Source: Nitrospinota bacterium (GTDB lineage Bacteria; Nitrospinota; Nitrospinia; Nitrospinales; VA-1). From it: a stretch of 32,389 nt of DNA. The notes beneath the pieces were generated by a model. That model made no database searches, was not told where the DNA came from, and saw nothing but the letters and a program-made list of their open reading frames with translations. The position numbers and the translations under genes are program-made. How positions within the stretch are numbered: the stretch's first letter is position 1; each line of letters opens with the position of its first letter. The DNA is taken from contig WAHY01000014.1 in the NCBI GenBank assembly GCA_009873635.1, positions 4,566 through 36,954 of the forward strand, given 5' to 3'. Positions 7,147 through 14,307 of this stretch are shown here, in pieces.

Positions 7147-7733
7147 AGCAGGAATATAGCAGTCCGATCATGGGGCGAATTCGATATATGCTCACCCCCG
7201 CAGCTATTATTGATTTGGTTGTCGTGATTCCTTTTTATCTCCCATTCTTTTTTGAGCTGGACTTGCGTTTTCTTCGGGTGCTCCGTTTATTCCGACTCTT
7301 TACCTTGTTCAAAATGGCCAGATATTCAAAATCTTTGCACTTGTTTAAATCGGTATTAAGGGATACGAGGCAAGAGTTGTTCATCGTTCTGGCTGTAACG
7401 ATGGGTATGCTTGTTTTTGCGTCGGGAGTTATATATTTCATCGAAAACAAAGCCCAACCTGATGCATTTTCAAGCATTCCCGCAGCCATGTGGTGGGCTG
7501 TTTCCACCATGACAACCGTAGGCTATGGAGATGTATATCCTGTTACAACGTTGGGAAAAATATTTGGAGGTTTTATTTCAATTTTAGGTCTGGGAACATT
7601 TGGACTTCCTGTCGGAATTATTGCTTATGGTTTCATTGAAGAGTTACAGAAACCAAAGACCAGACCCATGAAGTGTCCTCATTGTGATAAACCGTTTGAT
7701 GCCCCGATGGATAGAAGAAATCGCCCCCGCTAG
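7095..7733 (+). CDS. voltage-gated potassium channel (Kv-type), lacking S1 in this frame
   Basis: 212 codons covering helices S2 to S6 of an inner-membrane, voltage-sensing K+ channel. S2 is MFVFTLEYILRLW; S3 includes PAAIIDLVVVIPFYL; S4 is the arginine ladder RFLRVLRLFRLFTLF; the pore helix and selectivity filter read MWWAVSTMTTVGYGDVYPVT; S6 follows with GFISILGLGTFGLPVGII. The TVGYGD filter marks it as potassium selective. The C-terminus ends in a short CPHCDKPFD zinc-ribbon-like tail. Helix S1 lies upstream in a different frame (see the fragment at 6946-7146), so the annotated start is internal and probably not the ancestral one. The next gene begins six bases after its stop. Confidence 0.85.
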   Translation: MFVFTLEYILRLWTCNLKQEYSSPIMGRIRYMLTPAAIIDLVVVIPFYLPFFFELDLRFLRVLRLFRLFTLFKMARYSKSLHLFKSVLRDTRQELFIVLAVTMGMLVFASGVIYFIENKAQPDAFSSIPAAMWWAVSTMTTVGYGDVYPVTTLGKIFGGFISILGLGTFGLPVGIIAYGFIEELQKPKTRPMKCPHCDKPFDAPMDRRNRPR

Positions 7734-7739
7734 AGTGCT

Positions 7740-8372
7740 GTGAAAAGTTTACGTGGTTTATTTCTAATTACTTTATGGGCGGTGTCGACATCAGCCGAAG
7801 ATGTGGTTAATCATGATATGGTTTATGTCCCATCGATCAATAAAACGCGAATTGAAGAGGGAAGACTCGGCTTTTATATCGACAGATATGAAGTGACGCA
7901 GAGAGAATATTTTAAAGTTATGCATCTGAATCCTTCTTATTTCAAAGGAGATGATCGTCCTGTAGAAAAAGTGACATGGAATCAGGCTGCTTCTTATTGC
8001 AAGAAGGTTGGGAAGCGTTTGCCGACAGAGCGCGAATGGGATATAGCTATTCGTGCTGGTTCAACCTCTTCCTTCTTCTGGGGAGATGGGCAACCAGATC
8101 ATTATGCCTGGCATAAGGGAAATGCTGATAAGCAAACCCATAATGTTGGGGAGAAAGAGCCTAACAATTTGGGACTCTATGACATGGCAGGTAATGTATG
8201 GGAATGGACTGGGAGTGATCATGAGAATGGGGGGAAGGTGGTTCGAGGGGGGTCATGGCGCAATGGAGTTGGAAGTTTGAAGTCCTCTCACAGAATATAC
8301 AGCCTGCCTATTCACAAGTTTCACTATGTTGGATTCAGGTGTGCAACCACTCGTTCAGGTTCTGGTCTTTGA
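7740..8372 (+). CDS. secreted FGE/SUMF1-fold protein, probably not a true formylglycine enzyme
   Basis: 210 aa starting at GTG; residues 1-19 form a signal peptide (MKSLRGLFLITLWAVSTSA, cleavage after ASA-like SA/ED), so the protein acts outside the inner membrane. The remainder is a compact FGE-sulfatase (SUMF1) domain: FYIDRYEVTQREYFKVM, RPVEKVTWNQAASYCKKVGKRLPTE beginning and WGDG, NNLGLYDMAGNVWEWT, VVRGGSWRN and YVGFRCA. The paired active-site cysteines that copper-dependent formylglycine-generating enzymes carry just before the final strand are absent (the segment reads SSHRIYSLPIHKFHYVGFRC). It is therefore more likely one of the many FGE-like or lectin-like relatives. It follows the channel gene by six bases and may share its transcript. 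Confidence 0.85.
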   Translation: MKSLRGLFLITLWAVSTSAEDVVNHDMVYVPSINKTRIEEGRLGFYIDRYEVTQREYFKVMHLNPSYFKGDDRPVEKVTWNQAASYCKKVGKRLPTEREWDIAIRAGSTSSFFWGDGQPDHYAWHKGNADKQTHNVGEKEPNNLGLYDMAGNVWEWTGSDHENGGKVVRGGSWRNGVGSLKSSHRIYSLPIHKFHYVGFRCATTRSGSGL

Positions 8373-8443
8373 GCCTGGTTAGACCAATTTAGTTATCTTC
8401 TGTTTAAAATTTAGAAGTTGAAAACGGGTCGAGAAGACGATTC

Positions 8444-8916
8444 CTATTGATAGCTTTCGTTATGCATGGTTAACAAGGACTTTTGTTTATCTGGTGGGAG
8501 ATGTTTAAAATCTTCGTATGTATTACGTAGCAATTGTTTTGTTGTGTCGGGCAAGTTTTGAAATTTCTTGAATTGTTTACGAATCAGATTTTTCTGGTCT
8601 TTTGATATTTGTTTTCATGTCTGGAGTTTTTGTTTGAAGGCTTTTTTTGTTTCACACTCAATGCATTCCATTTTCTGGCTCCCGCGTTCAACCGATTTTG
8701 AGTTTCGGGCGAAAGCGTGTTCCACTTGTCCTGAAGAGATGCCAGAATTTGCTTTTCTCCTGGGCTCAAAGCATCCCATTCAATGCCACTTTCCTGGCAC
8801 CAGGCCAGGGTTTCTGAAAAAATCACAACTAATAGAAGCAAAGTTAGATTAATTATCTTCTTTCTGGTTTGCAAAACTTCCATCCTTCCACTTTTGTAAA
8901 AACTCAAGGTTTTCAT
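8444..8916 (-). pseudogene. DUF3106 protein with an apparent frameshift
   Basis: The first frame (stop at 8584) has a signal peptide (IINLTLLLLVVIFSETLAWC) and the repeating DUF3106 pattern (WDALSPGEKQILASLQDKW, NTLSPETQNRL, KWNALSVKQK), then degenerates. A second frame continues the same pattern to a stop at 8444: KNLIRKQFKKFQNLPDTTKQ and HLPPDKQKSLL. A single added base in the A5 run near 8589-8593 would join the two. The longest start (8916) overlaps the upstream gene by 68 bases with no ribosome site; a TTG a few codons after an internal GGAAGG, giving MQTRKKIINL, is more convincing. In many proteobacteria DUF3106 follows DUF3619 and an ECF sigma factor. Its job is unknown; a periplasmic location is inferred. 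Confidence 0.65.
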
Positions 8917-9217
8917 AAAATTCGAGAGAATCGCTGGAAAGCAGGATTTCCAGGTCTACCGGTTTTTCATCAATTTTGGTTGATAGTTTTGGCTTAAAGT
9001 AGACCAGTAAAATGAAAAGCAGTGCGGATATAAATGCTATGATGGGGAGGGTTGCCCAGTCCGGGAAACGGTTAGTTCCCTCCAAGGTGGACTCCATGGC
9101 ACGATGCCTTAACTGCATCAATTTTTCTCGGGTATCAGCATCAAGGTCTTTTATATCTCCTCTTAACTGACTACGGCTGAAATTCAGGTAGTCATCGGGA
9201 TCTTTTTTATCATTCAT
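8849..9217 (-). CDS. DUF3619-like single-pass membrane protein
   Basis: 122 aa: a soluble N-terminus (LDADTREKLMQLRHRAMES), one transmembrane helix (LPIIAFISALLFILLVYF, residues about 56-74) and an acidic C-terminus ending in LEILLSSDSLEFYENLEFLQ plus a short tail. This layout, and the LexYENLEFxxW ending, match the DUF3619 family, which commonly lies between an ECF sigma factor and a DUF3106 protein. Here a DUF3106 gene does follow with overlapping ends, but no sigma factor is upstream; the next gene is glgB on the other strand. Such proteins resemble membrane-anchored regulators, but activity has not been established and I infer nothing further. Confidence 0.65.
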   Translation of the reverse strand: MNDKKDPDDYLNFSRSQLRGDIKDLDADTREKLMQLRHRAMESTLEGTNRFPDWATLPIIAFISALLFILLVYFKPKLSTKIDEKPVDLEILLSSDSLEFYENLEFLQKWKDGSFANQKEDN

Positions 9218-9295
9218 AACGCCACCGTGATGCTATTATAAGGCTTTGTCATTCTAATCGACTGCAAATACTGAACCTTTATATTATCTGGAAAA

Positions 9296-11242
9296 ATGGT
9301 TCGAAGCGTGTCAAAAATTTCTTCAAAAACTGGTGTTGAAGCAGCAATGTCTTTTTCTCTGTTAACAAATGATGATTTGCATTTATTTAATGAGGGAAAT
9401 CATTTTCATCTTTATGAAAAGATGGGTGCTCACAGGGTTGAGGTAGACGGGGTTGCAGGAACTTACTTTTCAGTCTGGGCTCCCAATGCGAAATCCATCG
9501 ACGTGGTTGGCGATTTCAATGGATGGCAAAAGGGAAAACACCCATTGCGTCCTAAGCAACAGTCGGGAATTTGGGAAGGTTTCTTCGCTGGAGTTGAAAA
9601 AGGTAATATTTATAAGTATTTCATTAATTCCCATCAGAATAATTACAGGGTAGAAAAGGCTGACCCTTTCGCAAAATTTTGTGAAAAGTCCCCTAAGACT
9701 GGAAGTATTATCTGGGATACAGATTACTCATGGAGTGATCATGACTGGATGGATCAAGGACGCAAGAGGCATGACTTTCATAGCAGCCCTGTTTCCATTT
9801 ATGAAATGCATCTTGGTTCCTGGATGCGCAAGAATGAAAATGAATATCTCACCTACCTGGAACTGGCTCCTGTTTTGACAGACTACCTGAAAAAAATGCA
9901 TTTCACTCATGTCGAATTTCTTCCTGTTATGGAGCATCCCTTTTATGCTTCATGGGGATACCAGTGCACGGGATACTTTGCTCCGACAAGTCGTTATGGG
10001 ACACCTGAAGAATTCATGTTTCTTATCGATCATCTCCATCAAAACAATATTGGGGTAATCCTTGACTGGGTTCCATCTCATTTTGCAGTCGATGAATTTG
10101 CATTGGGATTGTTTGATGGAACTCATATATATGAGCACGCCGATGATCGGCAGGGATTTCATCCTGATTGGGGATCGCATATTTTTAATTATGGACGTAA
10201 TGAAATAGCAAGTTTCCTGATCAGTAACGCCTTTTACTGGATGGATGTATTTCACATAGACGGCCTGAGGGTTGACGCGGTAGCGTCTATGCTTTACCTG
10301 GATTATTCAAGAGAACATGGGGAATGGGTTCCAAATATTCATGGCGGAAGGGAAAACCTTGAGGCCATAGATTTTTTGCGTAAGTTTAATGAGCAAGTCT
10401 ATGGGGAGTTCCCTCATGCCCATACTATTGCTGAAGAGTCTACAGACTGGCCAATGGTTTCGAAACCTACGTATGTAGGGGGGTTGGGTTTTGGAATGAA
10501 ATGGGACATGGGTTGGATGCACGACACTTTGGAGTATATGAAAAAAGATCCGGTCCACAGAAAATTTCATCATGATCATTTAACATTTCGTATGTTGTAT
10601 GCTTATCATGAGAATTTCATTTTACCTTTGTCACATGATGAAGTGGTCCACGGTAAAAGTTCTCTGATTGGCCGTATGCCCGGGGATGACTGGCAAAAGT
10701 TTGCCAACTTGAGGCTTTTATTTGGGCATATGTTTGCCCAGCCCGGTAAAAAGCTTTTATTTATGGGGGGGGAGTTCGGTCAGTGGTCTGAATGGAACCA
10801 TGATCAAAGCCTTGATTGGCACCTTCTGGAATATCCTAATCATAAAGGAGTGCAACATTGGATTAAATGCCTCAATCAGCTTTATGTCAATGAGCCAGCT
10901 TTATTTGAAAATGAGTTTTCTCATGATGGATTTGAATGGATTGATTGTAGTGACTCTCAGCAGTGTATCCTTGTTCTGATTCGCAAAGGAAAGGATCCTG
11001 ATGATAAAATTATTATCGCTTTGAATTTTACTCCTGTTCCGCGGATGGATTATCGTATTGGAGTTCCTTGCGAAGGAACCTGGAAAGAGGTTCTCAATAG
11101 CGACGCCAAAGAGTTTGGAGGGGGAGGGGTCTGTAATCCGGAACCTGTTCAAAGTGAATCCCTGAGTTGGCATGGTCGCCATTGTTCAATAAATGTGGTC
11201 CTGCCTCCACTTGCGGCGATCTTTTTGAAATATCAGAAATGA
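9296..11242 (+). CDS. glgB: 1,4-alpha-glucan branching enzyme
   Basis: 648-aa cytoplasmic enzyme that creates alpha-1,6 branches in glycogen. Domains in order: a CBM48 module (YFSVWAPNAKSIDVVGDFNGW, about residues 55-135), the GH13 catalytic barrel (about 160-520) and an all-beta C-terminal domain. The catalytic residues can be placed: Asp327 (GLRVDAVASM), Glu380 (TIAEESTDWP) and Asp448 (LSHDEVVHGK), with the same spacing as E. coli D405/E458/D526. It lacks the extra N1 domain of the E. coli protein and so belongs to the short form. The start is uncertain: an internal ATG 17 codons later (MSFSLLTNDD) is an alternative, and neither has a strong ribosome site. First gene of a glgB-GH57-malQ operon. 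Confidence 0.96.
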   Translation: MVRSVSKISSKTGVEAAMSFSLLTNDDLHLFNEGNHFHLYEKMGAHRVEVDGVAGTYFSVWAPNAKSIDVVGDFNGWQKGKHPLRPKQQSGIWEGFFAGVEKGNIYKYFINSHQNNYRVEKADPFAKFCEKSPKTGSIIWDTDYSWSDHDWMDQGRKRHDFHSSPVSIYEMHLGSWMRKNENEYLTYLELAPVLTDYLKKMHFTHVEFLPVMEHPFYASWGYQCTGYFAPTSRYGTPEEFMFLIDHLHQNNIGVILDWVPSHFAVDEFALGLFDGTHIYEHADDRQGFHPDWGSHIFNYGRNEIASFLISNAFYWMDVFHIDGLRVDAVASMLYLDYSREHGEWVPNIHGGRENLEAIDFLRKFNEQVYGEFPHAHTIAEESTDWPMVSKPTYVGGLGFGMKWDMGWMHDTLEYMKKDPVHRKFHHDHLTFRMLYAYHENFILPLSHDEVVHGKSSLIGRMPGDDWQKFANLRLLFGHMFAQPGKKLLFMGGEFGQWSEWNHDQSLDWHLLEYPNHKGVQHWIKCLNQLYVNEPALFENEFSHDGFEWIDCSDSQQCILVLIRKGKDPDDKIIIALNFTPVPRMDYRIGVPCEGTWKEVLNSDAKEFGGGGVCNPEPVQSESLSWHGRHCSINVVLPPLAAIFLKYQK

Positions 11243-11285
11243 TTGTTATGTGCTCTGTAATTTCCCAGAAATAAACTCTGATTTT

Positions 11286-12764
11286 ATGAATAGGTACATT
11301 TGTATACACGGGCATTTTTATCAACCGCCCAGAGAAAACCCATGGTTGGATGCTATTCCCTTGCAGGACTCAGCACACCCTTTTCATGATTGGAACGAGC
11401 GTATTAACTCTGAGTGTTACGCTCCAAATACACAGGCTCGTATCCTTGATGAGAAAGGCGCGGTTATCGATAGAGTTAATAATTACTCGAGAATAAGTTT
11501 TGACTTTGGTCCGACTTTGTTGAGTTGGATGGAGTCGAAGTCCCCAGATACCTACCAGATGGTGCTGGAGGCAGATAAAATCAGCCAGCAAAACTTTTCA
11601 GGTCATGGTTCTGCGATGGCACAATGCTATTCTCACATGATCATGCCTTTGGCAAGCACTCGCGATAAATACACCCAGGTTTATTGGGGGATCAGGGATT
11701 TTGAATACCGTTTCAAACGTTTTCCCAGTGGAATGTGGCTTCCAGAAACGGCGGTGGATTTGGAAACACTTCAGATAATGGCGGATCTGGGGATTCGGTT
11801 TACAATTTTAGCCCCTCATCAAGCAGGAAAAATTATAACTTTTAAAGATAAGTCTGAGCCGCTGGATATTTATCGTCCTTACAAGGTAAAACTACAGCAG
11901 GGAAAATTTATCGATGTTTTCTTTTATAATGGCCCTTTATCCCGATCTTTGGCATTTGAAAATCTTCTGCGGGACGGCCAATGTTTTGCTGAAAAATTAT
12001 TGCTGACGGATAAGCGGGAAGAACCTCATTTGCTCAGTATCGCCACCGATGGGGAAACCTACGGTCATCATCATAAATTTGGTGATATGGCATTGGCCTT
12101 CGCTATCCAGTATATTGAGAGTCAGTCTGACGCACAGTTGACCAATTATGCAGAATATTTAGAAAAGTTCCCTGCTGAACAAGAGATTGAAATAAAGGAA
12201 AGGACTTCATGGAGTTGCTCCCACGGAGTTGCGCGCTGGGCTTTTCATTGCGGTTGTCAAACTGGCGGACACCCTGAGTGGAACCAGCATTGGAGAGCAC
12301 CACTCAGACATGCTCTAGACTGGTTACGATTCAGGTCTGATGCTATTTTTACTGATAAAGGCAAGGATTTGTTTAAAGATTCCTGGGAAGCAAAGAATCA
12401 ATATATCAATACCTTTTTGAGCTGGTTTGATAGAGGTTCTTTTCTGGATGAGCAATGCGGCAGAAGTTTGAATCATACCGAAAAGGACACTGCTATCAAA
12501 CTATTGGAAATGCAACGCCACTCAATGCTCATGTATACCAGTTGCGGATGGTTTTTTAACGATATATCTGGAATTGAAACCGAGCAGATTTTATTATACG
12601 CGGGAAGAGTTATTCAGTTTGCCGAGGAGCTTTCTGGGGATTCGTTAGAGCCTGACTTTGTGAAGTTACTTGAACTGGCAGTGAGCAATTTAAAGGGTAA
12701 GGCGAATGGAGGTCAAATTTATTCTAATATAGTCAAAACAGCCACGCTGGATCTCCCAGCCTGA
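11286..12764 (+). CDS. glycoside hydrolase family 57 protein with DUF3536
   Basis: 492 aa from this start. GH57 enzymes are retaining alpha-glucan amylases, glucanotransferases or branching enzymes. The family's conserved regions are visible: HGHFYQPPRENPWLDAIPLQ at the N-terminus, GMWLPETAVDLETLQ with the candidate nucleophile Glu154, and SIATDGETYGHHHKFGDMAL with candidate acid/base Asp255. The second half matches DUF3536, which accompanies this GH57 subgroup (CSHGVARWAFHCGC, HSMLMYTSCGWFFNDISGIE). I chose the ATG at 11286 because homologues begin MNRYICIHGHFYQP; an in-frame ATG 12 codons earlier, seven bases after glgB, is possible. Sitting between branching enzyme and amylomaltase, it most likely processes glycogen or maltodextrin, but exact specificity is unknown. 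Confidence 0.9.
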   Translation: MNRYICIHGHFYQPPRENPWLDAIPLQDSAHPFHDWNERINSECYAPNTQARILDEKGAVIDRVNNYSRISFDFGPTLLSWMESKSPDTYQMVLEADKISQQNFSGHGSAMAQCYSHMIMPLASTRDKYTQVYWGIRDFEYRFKRFPSGMWLPETAVDLETLQIMADLGIRFTILAPHQAGKIITFKDKSEPLDIYRPYKVKLQQGKFIDVFFYNGPLSRSLAFENLLRDGQCFAEKLLLTDKREEPHLLSIATDGETYGHHHKFGDMALAFAIQYIESQSDAQLTNYAEYLEKFPAEQEIEIKERTSWSCSHGVARWAFHCGCQTGGHPEWNQHWRAPLRHALDWLRFRSDAIFTDKGKDLFKDSWEAKNQYINTFLSWFDRGSFLDEQCGRSLNHTEKDTAIKLLEMQRHSMLMYTSCGWFFNDISGIETEQILLYAGRVIQFAEELSGDSLEPDFVKLLELAVSNLKGKANGGQIYSNIVKTATLDLPA

Positions 12765-12806
12765 AGTCCGGGGTTTATTTATTTAATATTAAGATCATAA
12801 ATATAT

Positions 12807-14303
12807 ATGTCACAGCAGAATAAATCTCGATGCAGTGGAATTCTTCTTCATATTACTTCTCTGCCATCAAAGTATGGTGTGGGAGATTTTGGGCCCTCAG
12901 CCTATGAGTTTGTTGATATGCTCAAGTTGTCAGGTCAGGCTATCTGGCAGATTCTTCCAATAAACCCTACGTCATTTGGAAACTCACCATATAGCTGTAC
13001 TTCAGCATTTGCGATCAACCCTTTGTTTGTCAGCCCGGAACTTATGCTTCGTGATGGATATCTGGAAGAAAGTGACTTGGAAGTTGATTTCGAGTGTTCT
13101 CCCCATAGGGTTCAATACTCTCCTGTTTTGGATTTTAAGATTCAGCTACTGACAAAAAGCTACACAAGATTTAGCAGACGTGTGGATAAAAATGAATTTG
13201 AAAAGTTTTGCGCTGCCCACTCTTATTGGCTGGAAGATTTCAGCCTTTTTTCTGTTCTCAAAAAATATTTCGATGGGCATTCCTGGGGTGAATGGCCACA
13301 GGGTATTAAAACAAGAAATACAGTTGAAAAGTATATTGCAAGATTGGGTGACCTTGTTGAGCAGGAAAAATATATTCAGTTTGTTTTGTTCAGACAATGG
13401 AATGAATTGCAGGAATATTGCAAGAAGAATGGCGTTCGTATATTTGGCGATGTAGCCCTTTACGTTAATCATGACAGTGCTGATGTCTGGGCAAATCCTG
13501 AGTTTTTTAAACTTGACCAGAACATGGAACCTGTTGTTGTTGCCGGGGTTCCACCTGACTACTTTAGTGAAACAGGACAACGATGGGGTAATCCCGTTTT
13601 TGATTGGGATACTCTTCGTGAGAATGATTTCCTTTGGTGGCTTGAAAGAATGAAGCATAACCTGAAATTGTTTGACCTGATTCGTATAGATCATTTTAGA
13701 GGTTTCCTCGCTGCCTGGGAGATACCCGCCAGCGATATAACCGCAGAAAATGGACGTTGGCAGCAATGCCCAGGAGTTGAGTTTTTCACAAGAATACAAA
13801 AGGAGTTTGAGTCCATTCCTGTTATTGCCGAGGACCTGGGTGTGATTACTGATGATGTTAAAGAGGCAATGACTCAGTTTGGGTTTCCTGGTATGAAAGT
13901 TTTAATTTTTGCTTTTGATGGGGATATGGAACAAAATCCTTATGCTCCAAATAATCATGTGAAGAACTGTTTTCTTTATACGGGAACGCATGATTGCAAT
14001 ACCATACGTGGTTGGTTTGATGGGGAACTGGGGAATGAAGGAAAAATCAATTTGGAAACAGCTTTGGAAAAACAGGTGGACTCTGGTCACGTTGCTGAGG
14101 AAATGATAACACTTGCAATGAGATCAATTGCCGATACGGTTGTTCTTCCACTCCAGGATGTGCTGGGACTGGGGAATGAGGCACGCATGAATCGCCCGGG
14201 AACTACTGAAAACAATTGGGAGTGGAGATTGCTTCCGGGGCAATGGTCAGAAGATGACGCGAAGAACCTTGCTGATATAACAAAAGCCCATGACAGGTAT
14301 TAA
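12807..14303 (+). CDS. malQ: 4-alpha-glucanotransferase (amylomaltase)
   Basis: 498-aa GH77 enzyme that transfers maltodextrin segments between glucan chains. The length matches the short bacterial/Thermus form rather than the longer E. coli MalQ. Recognisable motifs: LLHITSLPSKYGVGDFGPSA at the N-terminus, GDVALYVNHDSADVWANPE, FDLIRIDHFRGF with nucleophile Asp295, VIAEDLG with acid/base Glu342 and GTHDCNTIRGWF with Asp396, one or two residues from the Thermus aquaticus numbering (D293, E340, D395). It follows the GH57 gene after 42 bases and ends four bases from the stop of the convergent glgP, so plus- and minus-strand transcripts collide there. With GlgP it would recycle short dextrins produced during glycogen breakdown. 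Confidence 0.96.
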   Translation: MSQQNKSRCSGILLHITSLPSKYGVGDFGPSAYEFVDMLKLSGQAIWQILPINPTSFGNSPYSCTSAFAINPLFVSPELMLRDGYLEESDLEVDFECSPHRVQYSPVLDFKIQLLTKSYTRFSRRVDKNEFEKFCAAHSYWLEDFSLFSVLKKYFDGHSWGEWPQGIKTRNTVEKYIARLGDLVEQEKYIQFVLFRQWNELQEYCKKNGVRIFGDVALYVNHDSADVWANPEFFKLDQNMEPVVVAGVPPDYFSETGQRWGNPVFDWDTLRENDFLWWLERMKHNLKLFDLIRIDHFRGFLAAWEIPASDITAENGRWQQCPGVEFFTRIQKEFESIPVIAEDLGVITDDVKEAMTQFGFPGMKVLIFAFDGDMEQNPYAPNNHVKNCFLYTGTHDCNTIRGWFDGELGNEGKINLETALEKQVDSGHVAEEMITLAMRSIADTVVLPLQDVLGLGNEARMNRPGTTENNWEWRLLPGQWSEDDAKNLADITKAHDRY

Positions 14304-14307
14304 GAGT

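Noticed and set aside
8584-8852. Plus-strand ORF opposite the DUF3106 gene (94 codons)
   Set aside because: Antisense of DUF3106; the minus-strand reading has a signal peptide and family repeats, this one does not.
13146-13799. 217-codon minus-strand ORF inside malQ
   Set aside because: Antisense shadow of a well-conserved gene; no domain, and composition follows the complementary reading of malQ codons.
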